Positions 16,825 to 25,635 of a DNA stretch of 64,000 nucleotides are shown here, in pieces (positions within the stretch are counted from its first letter, which is position 1; every line of letters starts with the position of its first letter). The notes under the pieces are model-generated. The model saw only the letters and a list, made by a program, of their open reading frames with translations, was not told the DNA's origin and ran no database searches. Source of the DNA: Bacillus licheniformis DSM 13 = ATCC 14580 (GTDB taxonomy: Bacteria > Bacillota > Bacilli > Bacillales > Bacillaceae); contig NC_006270.3 in NCBI RefSeq assembly GCF_000011645.1, forward strand, positions 534,501 to 598,500, read 5' to 3'. The position numbers were made by a program, and so were the translations under genes.

Positions 16825-16883
16825 GGGAACTTTGAATCATAAAGTCGTTTTTTATGTGATGATCAGTAAAAGAAAACGGGTGA

Positions 16884-17600
16884 ATGGTCATGATAGGATG
16901 TTTATGCATTCACGGATTTACCGGAGCGCCGTATGAATTGGAACCGCTGGCTTCTCATTTAAAACAAACGGCAGATTGGCAAGTTGAAATGATCACGCTC
17001 CCCGGGCACGGTGAGATGCCGGTTTTAAAAGGCGTCTGTTTTCAGGAATGGATCGCTTGTGCTGAAGTGGAGCTCATCCGCTTGTTGAAAACGTGTGATA
17101 CGGTATTTTTAATCGGATTTTCAATGGGCGGGATGATTGCCGGCTATTTAGCCGGAAAATATCCGGTCAGCCGCCTTGTCCTGTTGAGTGCGGCCGCCCA
17201 GTACATCAGCCCGGGACAGCTGATCCAGGATTTGAAGAATGTGATCAAAGATTCACTGCAAGGCAAGCTAGAGGATAATCTGCTTTACAAAAGGTACAAA
17301 CAAAAGCTGACAAGCACTCCGGTGTCTTCTGCATTTCAGTTTCGCAAGCTCGTCAAGATGACAAAGCCTGCATTGAAAAACCTCCGGATCCCTGTGCTCA
17401 TTGTTCAGGGGGAGTGTGATGCCATCGTGCCGGTGTCAAGCGCGTATTACTTGTATGAAACCATTCCTTCCGAAGAAAAAGAGCTGTGCCTCTTGCCGGA
17501 ATCCAAGCACCATGTCTGCCTTGAAGAAAACTCCTCTATCCTATTTCAAACCGTTGAGGCGTTCCTCAAAAAAACGCCGATTGAATCTATAAAAAAATAA
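16884..17600 (+). CDS. Alpha/beta hydrolase, carboxylesterase type
   Basis: 238 residues. The oxyanion segment HGFTGAPYE is near the N-terminus, the nucleophile elbow is GFSMGG, and the acid and base are likely Asp in CDAIVPV and His in SKHHVCLE. This is the pattern of the small thermostable carboxylesterases (Est30/YvaK-like). The start may be ATG 16884 or ATG 16890. This gene is not between murF and cshA in B. subtilis 168 as far as I recall. Substrate unknown; short-chain esters are likely. Confidence 0.8.
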   Translation: MVMIGCLCIHGFTGAPYELEPLASHLKQTADWQVEMITLPGHGEMPVLKGVCFQEWIACAEVELIRLLKTCDTVFLIGFSMGGMIAGYLAGKYPVSRLVLLSAAAQYISPGQLIQDLKNVIKDSLQGKLEDNLLYKRYKQKLTSTPVSSAFQFRKLVKMTKPALKNLRIPVLIVQGECDAIVPVSSAYYLYETIPSEEKELCLLPESKHHVCLEENSSILFQTVEAFLKKTPIESIKK

Positions 17601-17950
17601 ATAATTGAACGGAAATCTGCAAAAAATAATCCGGGATGCTGACAGGGAAAAAATGAACGTATGCTGTCGAAAGCAGCACATGCCTGTGTTACAATGTGTA
17701 AAGGACGCCTTCGGGCGGGCTTTAGTTGCGCGGACGGACGGCTTCGCCCGAGGTTCATAGGAGACTGCCGAACCGGCGAGAGAGCACACCGCTCATTCTC
17801 ATCTTGTTGAAAAACGTATAATGGAATGGTAATATAACATGTAAAGTAATTCGGGCTTTGCATAAGTATGGACCTGTCCTTTGCACAAAGGGCAGTTTTT
17901 ATTGATAAAACACGATTACTGAAACAGTAAGCAGAAGGAGTTTGAATACA
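17601..17950 (+). promoter_or_regulatory. Long leader region of cshA with foldable segment and attenuator-like hairpin
   Basis: About 350 bases without a gene. A possible -10 (TACAAT, 17690) is followed by a GC-rich stretch (17704-17790) with local hairpins (CGCC-TTC-GGGCG; GGTTC / GAACC). A second TATAAT lies at 17817-17822. The stem CTGTCCTTT / AAAGGGCAG with TTTTT (17874-17900) resembles an intrinsic terminator just before the cshA ribosome site. It matches no riboswitch class I recognise. Confidence 0.45.
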
Positions 17951-19414
17951 TTGACAATAACGTTTCAAGATTTTCAATTAAGTTCTGATCTCACAAAAGC
18001 AATCAAGCGTATGGGATTTGAAGAGGCAACACCGATTCAGGCACAAACGATTCCACTCGGCCTTGCAAATAAAGATGTGATCGGACAAGCGCAAACGGGA
18101 ACAGGAAAAACGGCTGCATTTGGCATCCCCCTTGTTGAGAAAATCAACCCCGAGTCTCCTAACATTCAAGCCATTGTTATCGCACCTACTCGTGAACTAG
18201 CCATTCAAGTTTCTGAAGAGCTATATAAAATTGGACAGGATAAACGCGCTCGCGTGCTGCCGATTTACGGAGGACAGGATATCGGACGCCAGATTCGCGC
18301 GCTTAAGAAAAACCCTCATATTATCGTCGGCACACCTGGTCGTCTGCTTGACCATATCAACCGCCGCACAATGCGTCTTCAAACAGTGAACACCGTTGTG
18401 CTTGATGAAGCGGATGAAATGCTGAACATGGGATTCATCGAAGATATCGAATCCATCCTTTCCAATGTGCCTGCTGAACACCAGACATTGCTGTTTTCTG
18501 CAACAATGCCTGCTCCGATTAAGCGGATTGCAGAACGTTTCATGACCAACCCGGAGCACGTAAAAGTGAAAGCAAAAGAAATGACAGTATCAAACATCCA
18601 GCAGTTCTACCTAGAAGTTCATGAACGCAAAAAGTTTGATACGCTGACACGCCTTCTTGACATCCAGTCTCCGGAATTGGCGATCGTATTCGGCCGGACA
18701 AAGCGCCGTGTCGATGAACTGACAGAAGCGCTTAATCTGCGCGGGTATACAGCTGAAGGAATTCACGGAGATTTGACCCAGGCGAAGCGGATGGTTGCAC
18801 TCCGGAAATTTAAGCAAGGCGCGATTGAAGTGCTCGTTGCGACAGACGTTGCGGCTCGCGGCCTTGATATTTCAGGTGTAACGCACGTCTACAACTTCGA
18901 TGTGCCGCAAGATCCTGAGAGCTATGTTCACCGCATCGGAAGAACGGGACGCGCGGGCAAAACAGGAATGGCGATGACCTTCATTACACCGCGTGAAAAG
19001 GATATGCTGCGCGCCATCGAGCAGACGACAAAACGCAAAATGGACCGCATGAAAGCACCGACTCTCGATGAGGCCATTGAAGGACAGCAGCAGGTGACGG
19101 TTGACCGCATCCGGACGATCATCGAGGAAAATAACCTGAACTTCTATATGACGGCTGCAGCGGAATTATTGGAAGACCATGATTCTGTGACAGTTGTTGC
19201 GGCTGCCATTAAAATGATGACTAAAGAGCCGGACAACACACCTGTCCGTTTGACGGAAGAGGCTCCGCTCAGAACGAAGCGAAACAAAAATCACCACCAC
19301 CGTTCATCAAAACGCAGAGACGGCGGCGGCTACAGAGGAAAGAACAATCGTTCATCTTATGATAAAAAGCGTTCTTCGAATGACAGACGCCAAAAAAAAT
19401 CATATAATTCATAA
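17951..19414 (+). CDS. cshA: DEAD-box RNA helicase CshA
   Basis: 487 residues with TTG start 17951 (MTITFQDFQL) after AAGGAG; TTG 17942 is too near that site. All helicase motifs are present: Q motif GFEEATPIQAQ, AQTGTGKT, PTRELA, DEADE, SAT, ARGLD and HRIGRTGRAG. A basic, glycine/serine-rich tail of about 50 residues follows, as in CshA. The enzyme unwinds RNA with ATP, working in ribosome assembly, cold adaptation and the RNA degradosome. Confidence 0.97.
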   Translation: MTITFQDFQLSSDLTKAIKRMGFEEATPIQAQTIPLGLANKDVIGQAQTGTGKTAAFGIPLVEKINPESPNIQAIVIAPTRELAIQVSEELYKIGQDKRARVLPIYGGQDIGRQIRALKKNPHIIVGTPGRLLDHINRRTMRLQTVNTVVLDEADEMLNMGFIEDIESILSNVPAEHQTLLFSATMPAPIKRIAERFMTNPEHVKVKAKEMTVSNIQQFYLEVHERKKFDTLTRLLDIQSPELAIVFGRTKRRVDELTEALNLRGYTAEGIHGDLTQAKRMVALRKFKQGAIEVLVATDVAARGLDISGVTHVYNFDVPQDPESYVHRIGRTGRAGKTGMAMTFITPREKDMLRAIEQTTKRKMDRMKAPTLDEAIEGQQQVTVDRIRTIIEENNLNFYMTAAAELLEDHDSVTVVAAAIKMMTKEPDNTPVRLTEEAPLRTKRNKNHHHRSSKRRDGGGYRGKNNRSSYDKKRSSNDRRQKKSYNS

Positions 19415-19416
19415 TC

Positions 19417-19453
19417 AAAAGGCGGATCCTTTTTTACGGATTCGCCTTTTTTT
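19417..19453 (+). terminator. Terminator of cshA
   Basis: Stem AAAAGGCGGATCC / GGATTCGCCTTTT followed by further T residues. Confidence 0.9.
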
Positions 19454-19527
19454 AAAAACTAAAGCCTTTAAACGAAACATTTTCAGACCGAAGACCGTAA
19501 ATAGAATGAGATTGGGGGAATCGAGTT

Positions 19528-20007
19528 TTGAGAAGCGAGCCGAAAAATCAAATCAGCCGTGATGGCGTTAAAGTCTGGAGAATCACGGCTTGTATCACAT
19601 CATTCGTTTTAATGCTGGCTGCAGCAGGCCTGATTGCCGCCGGGGTGATATTTAAGTGGCCGGTATGGATCGGCATTTTGTCAGCGGCCGTTTGGCTGGG
19701 GATTTCATTTGTCATCATTATCATGATTCCGAATATCCGCCACAGAGTCTGGCGCTACGAAGTCCATGAGAACGAAATTGATATTCAGCACGGCATCTTT
19801 GTGGTGACCCGCGTGATCGTTCCGATGGTCAGAGTCCAGCATGTTGATACATCGCAGGGCCCCATCCTCAGAAAATATAATCTCGCCTCCGTGCAAATTT
19901 CAACAGCAGCGACGACCCATTCCATTCCCGCTTTGGATGTTGAAGAGGCCGATCAGCTCAGAGATTCCATTTCCAGGCTGGCAAGGGTGACTGAAGATGA
20001 TGTCTGA
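19528..20007 (+). CDS. ydbS: Membrane protein YdbS (bacterial PH domain)
   Basis: 159 residues, TTG start after TTGGGGGA. Two hydrophobic segments (residues about 18-70) precede a bPH2-type domain (YEVHENEIDIQHGIFVVTR, VPMVRVQHVDTSQGP). It overlaps ydbT by eleven bases, suggesting a two-protein membrane complex. YdbS/YdbT have been linked to resistance to certain antimicrobial peptides in Bacillus; nothing here tests that. Confidence 0.88.
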   Translation: MRSEPKNQISRDGVKVWRITACITSFVLMLAAAGLIAAGVIFKWPVWIGILSAAVWLGISFVIIIMIPNIRHRVWRYEVHENEIDIQHGIFVVTRVIVPMVRVQHVDTSQGPILRKYNLASVQISTAATTHSIPALDVEEADQLRDSISRLARVTEDDV

Positions 20008-21478
20008 ACCGAGACGCATGCACCCTGCCGCCGTCATTCTCAACTTTATCAAAGGCCTTGTTGAGACGGTTAAAAATTTTATCATTCCATTTGGCGTGGT
20101 GATTTTTTTAAATCAATCGCAAACAGTCAAAATGATAGCGATCGCCGCGGCCGTGCTGTTTTTCATTGCTTTGGTTGTGACGAGCATCATCAAGTGGAGC
20201 AAATTTACATACCGTATCGAAGAGGATGAATTGCGAATAGAGGAAGGCTTGATCAATAAGAAAAAAAGGTATATTCCGATCGAACGGATTCAAACGATCA
20301 ACACAAGCGCAGGCCTCATTCAACAAATGTTCAAGCTGGTGAAGCTTCAAGTCGAAACGGCAAGCGGAGGAACGGAAGCGGAAGTTTCCCTGGTCGCCAT
20401 TACCCAGGCAGAAGCCGAACGTATTCAGCAAGCGCTTTTCGAAAGGAAAAAAGCGGCGGAAGACACGGGGACCGATGTCCCGGTTCCGCTGGAAGAAACT
20501 GCTGAAGAGGCGGAGGAAGCGGAAGAGCCGGTAATGATGTACAAAATGACCGGCCAGGAGCTCTTAACCGCCGCTTCAACCTCAAGCGGCATCGGCGTTA
20601 TTATTTCAGGGGTATTCGCTTTTTTCACTCAAGTCGATGATTTCTTTGATTTGGATTGGCTGTATGACCGCTTTGCTTTTTTGAACAGCGCAGGTGCCGC
20701 CGTCATCGCATTGGCCGCCTTTGTTGCCCTTTTCATCGCATGGCTGCTCAGCATCGTCGGGATGCTTTTGAAATATGCGAATTTTACTGTCGTGCGTAAA
20801 GAGAAAGAAATCGTCATTTCCAGAGGGCTGATTGAAAAGCAACAAATCACGATTCCGCTCCAGCGGATTCAAGCGATTAAAATCAAGGAGAGCCTGATCA
20901 GGCAGCCTTTTGGACTTGCAGCCGTCACGATCGTCAGCGCAGGCGGAAACGTCCTGGAAGAAGATAAATCAGCCATCTTATTTCCAATCATCAGCAAAAA
21001 AATAATCAATCAGCGTCTCGGCGAATTCATTCCGGATTATGCGCCGGAAGACGATTTGAACCGCTTGCCGAAACGCGCGCTGCGCCGCTATATCCTGCGC
21101 GCATCCTGGCCGGTTCTCGCCGTCGTTCCGCTTTCCATTCTGTTTCCGCCATGGGGCTATTTGTCCGCTGTATTGATTCCTTTTTACTGGATCATCGGCT
21201 ATTTCTCATACCGCGATGCCGGATGGAAGATCAGCGGCAGCAAAATCATCATGTCATCGCGCTTCATCGGCAGAACAACCGCTGTCATTCAACGCAGGCG
21301 CATGCAGGTTTTCGAAGTCAGCCGCTCGTATTTCCAGCGCAGAAAACAGCTTGTTTCGATTCATACATCAACAAAATCGTCTGTTTTAATGGAGAAGTTT
21401 TCGGTGGCTGATGTTGAGGAGAAAGATTCGGACGATATCATTGCATGGTATTCATATGAAAAAAGAGTGAACGGTTAA
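19997..21478 (+). CDS. ydbT: Membrane protein YdbT (triple PH domain)
   Basis: 493 residues starting inside the end of ydbS. It contains three repeats of the bPH2 unit, each after a pair of membrane segments: residues about 75-145 (EEDELRIEEGLINKKKRYIP), 270-335 (KEKEIVISRGLIEKQQITIP) and 405-485. An acidic, glutamate-rich linker lies at about 150-175. Translational coupling to ydbS indicates they work together. Confidence 0.88.
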   Translation: MMSEPRRMHPAAVILNFIKGLVETVKNFIIPFGVVIFLNQSQTVKMIAIAAAVLFFIALVVTSIIKWSKFTYRIEEDELRIEEGLINKKKRYIPIERIQTINTSAGLIQQMFKLVKLQVETASGGTEAEVSLVAITQAEAERIQQALFERKKAAEDTGTDVPVPLEETAEEAEEAEEPVMMYKMTGQELLTAASTSSGIGVIISGVFAFFTQVDDFFDLDWLYDRFAFLNSAGAAVIALAAFVALFIAWLLSIVGMLLKYANFTVVRKEKEIVISRGLIEKQQITIPLQRIQAIKIKESLIRQPFGLAAVTIVSAGGNVLEEDKSAILFPIISKKIINQRLGEFIPDYAPEDDLNRLPKRALRRYILRASWPVLAVVPLSILFPPWGYLSAVLIPFYWIIGYFSYRDAGWKISGSKIIMSSRFIGRTTAVIQRRRMQVFEVSRSYFQRRKQLVSIHTSTKSSVLMEKFSVADVEEKDSDDIIAWYSYEKRVNG

Positions 21479-21495
21479 AAGCCGTTCACTCTTTT
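21461..21495. terminator. Bidirectional terminator of ydbT and ydcA
   Basis: Fourteen-base perfect stem AAAAGAGTGAACGG / CCGTTCACTCTTTT. It overlaps both stop codons of the convergent genes and gives T runs both ways. Confidence 0.9.
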
Positions 21496-22074
21496 GTTTA
21501 ACAATGGCGGAGCCAAGGCGAGTCCGCCCAGCAGACCGAAGATGTGCGCCATCATATTGATATTTTGGTTTACAAACGTCATCAAAACCGAAATGGCGAG
21601 GATGGTGACGATGATTTGGGAATTGGCGCTCCCCATCAGCTCTTTTCTAAACAGCACGATGTACAGGTACACGCCGAACAAGCCGAAAATGGCTCCCGAA
21701 GCGCCGACATGCATATACTCCAGCGGTTCGATGAAATATGTGCCGATATTGCCAATCACTCCTGCTCCGATATAAACGATGAGAAACTTGAGTTTCCCGA
21801 GCATTCGTTCCAGCCCGGGGGCAAACAAAAAGATCGACATCGAATTAAAGAGCAGGTGGCCGAAACCGGCGTGAATAAAGATTGGCGTCACAAACCTCCA
21901 CCATTCTCCGTTCGCTATTCCCCAGTTAAAGCCAATCAATAAATCAGACCACATCTGTACGGCCGTAAACGGAAATAAAAAAAGAATCCAAATGGCAAGC
22001 TGCAGGGCCAATATGGCGGATGTGACCGGGTAGAGCCTGATAAACGTCTGAAAATTTTCTGTTCTGATAAACAT
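21475..22074 (-). CDS. ydcA: Rhomboid family intramembrane serine protease YdcA
   Basis: 199 residues with six membrane segments. The catalytic serine is in GASGAIFG, the partner histidine in NMMAHIFGLLGG, and the loop-1 motif WRFVTPIFIHAGFGHLLFNS is typical of rhomboids. These enzymes cleave membrane proteins within the bilayer. Position matches ydcA in B. subtilis, but acpS, the next gene there, is not found here. Its substrates are unknown. Confidence 0.92.
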   Translation of the reverse strand: MFIRTENFQTFIRLYPVTSAILALQLAIWILFLFPFTAVQMWSDLLIGFNWGIANGEWWRFVTPIFIHAGFGHLLFNSMSIFLFAPGLERMLGKLKFLIVYIGAGVIGNIGTYFIEPLEYMHVGASGAIFGLFGVYLYIVLFRKELMGSANSQIIVTILAISVLMTFVNQNINMMAHIFGLLGGLALAPPLLNKRVNGF

Positions 22075-22368
22075 GCTTATGATTTAAGCCCCTTTACAAT
22101 GATCTCGTACATATATAGTAACACGTTTATGAACAGGCAGCGGCGATTAGTACGGACGAGAAAATGATTTTGGAAGGTTGTCATGCTAGTCTGCATATTG
22201 TCTGAGACACGCTCATATATTGGGTAGTGCAATAAGGGAGACGAGTCGTTGCAGGCTTTTATGGTACGCACGCCGATACAGCCGGCCCTGTTCTTATGGC
22301 GTACCGTTAAAGTCGAACAAGCGGTTTCTTCCTTTTTACATCAATGATTAAAAAGGGGTTGAAAAAAG

Positions 22369-23376
22369 GTGAGAAAAAGCTTTGTTTTGCTTTTAACGGG
22401 GCTGCTTGTAATCCTTATGCTTTCTGCCTGCGGCCAAAAATCGCAAGAAGATGTTGTGACGGGGCTCGACAAGAAGGCAAAAGAATACACGTCCTATAAG
22501 GCAAAAGCGAAAATGACCATTGAAACGGGAAATGAACCGCAGGAGTACAACGTGGAAATCTGGCATAAAAAACCTTCTCTTTACCGGGTCTATTTGGAAA
22601 ACCCGAAAAAAGACCAGAGCCAGGTGATCTTGCGCAATGAAAACGGCGTGTTTGTTTTGACTCCGTCGCTGAATAAAAGCTTCCGCTTTCACAGCGACTG
22701 GCCCAATAACAGCAGCCAGGTATACTTATTCGAATCGCTCGTAAAGGATGTCAAAAATGATGGGGAAGCTTCTTTTTCCGCAAAGGATTCAAAATACATT
22801 TTTGAAACGAAAACGAATTATCAGCATAATCAGATGCTGCCGACTCAGGAAATCGTTTTCCATAAAAAGACCATGGCTCCTTCATCGGTTAAAGTGATGG
22901 ATACCGACCGCAAACCGATGGTAAAGGTTGAGTTTACAAGCTTTGAATTCGATAAGCCGCTCGATAAAGACTCTTTTGATGAAAAGAAAAATATGACGCT
23001 GTCTCAAATTGACGTAGCGACAAGCGCTGACGTGTCAGACTCTTTCGCTGTCAAAACGCCGCTCGATGTGCCTCAGGGCGTGAAAAAGCTTGAAGAGAAA
23101 GAGATGGCGACTGAAGACGGCAAACGGATCGTCATCACATATGGCGGTGAAAAATCCTTTACATTGATTCAGGAAAAAGCCCGCGTCGCCAAAACATCCA
23201 CTTCCGTATCCATGAACGGAGAGCCCGTTGACCTCGGCTTCACGGTCGGCGCACTGACGGATAAATCGTTGTCATGGACATATGACGGAGTCGATTACTT
23301 TATCTCATCAGAAGATCTTTCTCAAGATGAACTTCTGATGGTTGCAAAAAGCATGCAGGGACAGTCTTCGAAATAG
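22369..23376 (+). CDS. ydcC: Lipoprotein YdcC (LolA-like fold)
   Basis: 335 residues with a GTG start after AAAAAGG. A lipoprotein signal peptide ends in the lipobox LSAC (Cys21), so the protein is anchored outside the membrane. The body (YTSYKAKAKMTIETGNEPQ, YRVYLENPKKDQSQVI, VKVEFTSFEFDKPL) fits the outer-membrane-lipoprotein-carrier-like domain of the sporulation protein YdcC. In B. subtilis ydcC belongs to the mother-cell SigE regulon; no clear SigE promoter was verified here. Confidence 0.85.
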   Translation: MRKSFVLLLTGLLVILMLSACGQKSQEDVVTGLDKKAKEYTSYKAKAKMTIETGNEPQEYNVEIWHKKPSLYRVYLENPKKDQSQVILRNENGVFVLTPSLNKSFRFHSDWPNNSSQVYLFESLVKDVKNDGEASFSAKDSKYIFETKTNYQHNQMLPTQEIVFHKKTMAPSSVKVMDTDRKPMVKVEFTSFEFDKPLDKDSFDEKKNMTLSQIDVATSADVSDSFAVKTPLDVPQGVKKLEEKEMATEDGKRIVITYGGEKSFTLIQEKARVAKTSTSVSMNGEPVDLGFTVGALTDKSLSWTYDGVDYFISSEDLSQDELLMVAKSMQGQSSK

Positions 23377-23390
23377 ACTGTGCCGTATCC

Positions 23391-23432
23391 GGCAGCCTGT
23401 TTTCCGCCCGGAAGCGGAAAGCAGGCTTTTTT
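23391..23432 (+). terminator. Terminator of ydcC
   Basis: Long stem AGCCTGTTTTCCGC / GCGGAAAGCAGGCT with one mismatch, followed by six T residues. Confidence 0.9.
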
Positions 23433-23600
23433 ATATTTGCGTCGCAAGCGTATGATTTCGACAGCTTTTCCGTAAAATGTATACCGTGCCAGCAATTTTT
23501 CTTTTGTTCAGGGCTGATGATCCCGTGCAAAATTTCCCTTTCTCCGAACTTTTTAGTATGATGGGAAGGACGAGTGAAACAAGGAACAGGAAGTGTCATG

Positions 23601-24770
23601 ATGAGCTTAAAACCATTCTATAGAAAGACATGGGCCGAAATCGATTTAACGGCTTTAAAAGAAAACGTCCGCAATATGAAGCGGCACATCGGCGAGCATG
23701 TCCGCCTGATGGCCGTCGTTAAAGCGAATGCCTACGGACACGGGGATGCACAGGTAGCGAAGGCGGCTCTTGCAGAAGGGGCGTCCATTCTTGCTGTGGC
23801 TTTATTGGATGAAGCGCTTTCGCTGAGGGCGCAGGGGATTGAAGAACCGATTCTTGTCCTCGGTGCAGTGCCGACCGAATATGCAAGCATTGCCGCGGAA
23901 AAGCGCATTATCGTGACTGGCTACTCCGTCGGCTGGCTGAAAGACGTGCTCGGTTTTCTGAATGAGGCCGAAGCTCCTCTTGAATATCATTTGAAGATCG
24001 ACACGGGCATGGGCCGCCTTGGCTGCAAAACGGAAGAAGAGATCAAAGAAATGATGGAGATGACCGAATCGAACGATAAGCTCAATTGTACGGGCGTGTT
24101 CACTCATTTCGCCACGGCGGACGAAAAGGACACCGATTATTTCAACATGCAGCTTGACCGCTTTAAAGAGCTGATCAGCCCCCTCCCGCTTGACCGTTTG
24201 ATGGTGCATTCGTCAAACAGCGCCGCGGGTCTGCGCTTCAGGGAACAGCTATTTAATGCCGTCCGCTTCGGCATCGGCATGTACGGTTTGGCGCCGTCAA
24301 CCGAAATAAAAGACGAGCTGCCGTTTCGTCTGCGGGAAGTGTTTTCGCTTCATACCGAACTCACCCATGTGAAAAAAATTAAAAAAGGCGAGAGCGTCAG
24401 CTACGGGGCGACATATACAGCTCAGCGCGACGAATGGATCGGGACAGTCCCCGTCGGGTATGCCGACGGATGGCTGAGGCGCCTGGCCGGAACGGAAGTG
24501 CTGATCGACGGAAAACGCCAAAAAATAGCAGGGAGAATCTGCATGGACCAGTTCATGATTTCCCTTGCCGAAGAATACCCTGTCGGCACAAAGGTTACCT
24601 TGATCGGAAAGCAAAAAGACGAATGGATCTCAGTCGACGAAATCGCCCAAAATTTGCAGACGATCAATTATGAAATTACCTGTATGATAAGTTCAAGGGT
24701 GCCCCGTATGTTTTTGGAAAATGGGAGTATAATGGAAATAAGGAATCCGATCTTGCCTGATCAATCCTGA
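23601..24770 (+). CDS. alr: Alanine racemase
   Basis: 389 residues from ATG 23601 (MSLKPFYRKTWAEIDL), the same length as B. subtilis Alr, with AGGAAG seven bases upstream. The PLP lysine is in KANAYGHG (Lys41); SYGATYTA carries the catalytic tyrosine; ICMDQFM and SRVPR complete the family pattern. It converts L-alanine to D-alanine for Ddl and MurF, encoded upstream in this window. Confidence 0.96.
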   Translation: MSLKPFYRKTWAEIDLTALKENVRNMKRHIGEHVRLMAVVKANAYGHGDAQVAKAALAEGASILAVALLDEALSLRAQGIEEPILVLGAVPTEYASIAAEKRIIVTGYSVGWLKDVLGFLNEAEAPLEYHLKIDTGMGRLGCKTEEEIKEMMEMTESNDKLNCTGVFTHFATADEKDTDYFNMQLDRFKELISPLPLDRLMVHSSNSAAGLRFREQLFNAVRFGIGMYGLAPSTEIKDELPFRLREVFSLHTELTHVKKIKKGESVSYGATYTAQRDEWIGTVPVGYADGWLRRLAGTEVLIDGKRQKIAGRICMDQFMISLAEEYPVGTKVTLIGKQKDEWISVDEIAQNLQTINYEITCMISSRVPRMFLENGSIMEIRNPILPDQS

Positions 24771-24881
24771 AAATTGATGAATTAGCGGAAAAACAACTTT
24801 GCTTGCGAAAAGAATAATGATATGATTATGAATGGAATGGATAGAGTGTTGTATCCGTAAGTTTGGTGGAGGTGTATGTTT

Positions 24882-25163
24882 TTGTCTGAATCCAGCGCAA
24901 CAACTGAAATATTGATTCGCTTGCCAGAAGCTTTAGTATCAGAACTGGATGGTGTCGTCATGCAAGATAACGGGAGCAGAAATGAACTGATTTACCAAGC
25001 CACAAAAATGTATTTACGCGAACGCAAAAATCGACAAATTCGGGAATCGATGAGACGCGGTTATATGGAGATGGCCAAGATCAATTTGAACATCTCTTCT
25101 GAGGCTCAATTTGCAGAGTATGAGGCTGAAAACACAGTAGAGCGCTTAGTAAGCGGAGGATAA
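24882..25163 (+). CDS. ndoAI: Antitoxin EndoAI (MazE-type, ribbon-helix-helix)
   Basis: 93 residues from TTG 24882, nine bases after GGAGG and equal in length to the B. subtilis protein; ATG 24876 is an alternative. The N-terminal half (ILIRLPEALVSELDGVV ... RNELIYQA) is the ribbon-helix-helix DNA-binding domain. The C-terminal half (MRRGYMEMAKINLNISSEAQ ... VERLVSGG) wraps and neutralises the toxin. The toxin gene follows after four bases. From memory, the N-terminal half differs from B. subtilis far more than the C-terminal half. Confidence 0.93.
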   Translation: MSESSATTEILIRLPEALVSELDGVVMQDNGSRNELIYQATKMYLRERKNRQIRESMRRGYMEMAKINLNISSEAQFAEYEAENTVERLVSGG

Positions 25164-25167
25164 TCAT

Positions 25168-25518
25168 TTGATTGTTAAACGCGGCGATGTTTATTTTGCT
25201 GACCTATCTCCTGTTGTTGGCTCAGAACAAGGCGGGGTGCGCCCGGTTTTAGTGATTCAAAACAACATCGGCAATCGCTTCAGCCCAACTGCTATTGTTG
25301 CAGCCATAACAGCCCAAATACAGAAAGCAAAATTACCTACCCACGTCGAAATTGATGCGAAACGCTACGGTTTTGAAAGAGACTCCGTTATATTGCTCGA
25401 ACAAATTCGGACGATTGACAAGCAAAGATTAACGGACAAAATCACCCATCTCGATGATGAAATGATGGAAAAGGTCAACGAAGCCTTACAAATCAGTTTG
25501 GCACTCATTGATTTTTAA
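25168..25518 (+). CDS. ndoA: Endoribonuclease toxin EndoA (MazF)
   Basis: 116 residues, full length, TTG start. RGDVYFADLSPVVGSEQGG and RPVLVIQNN are the MazF signature; the catalytic residues Arg25 and Thr48 known for EndoA are present. It cuts single-stranded mRNA at UACAU in B. subtilis. It forms an operon with ndoAI, and a terminator separates it from the rsb genes. Confidence 0.95.
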   Translation: MIVKRGDVYFADLSPVVGSEQGGVRPVLVIQNNIGNRFSPTAIVAAITAQIQKAKLPTHVEIDAKRYGFERDSVILLEQIRTIDKQRLTDKITHLDDEMMEKVNEALQISLALIDF

Positions 25519-25526
25519 TATTGATG

Positions 25527-25559
25527 AAAGTTGCTCGAGGCGAAAGAGCAACTTTTTTT
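25527..25559 (+). terminator. Terminator of ndoAI-ndoA
   Basis: Stem AGTTGCTC / GAGCAACT followed by seven T residues, ahead of rsbRA. Confidence 0.9.
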
Positions 25560-25635
25560 GTGTTCAAAAATAACAAACGATATAATGGAACTGTTAGTCC
25601 AAAAAATGTTATCAGATGTAGTCAGGGGGATGAAC

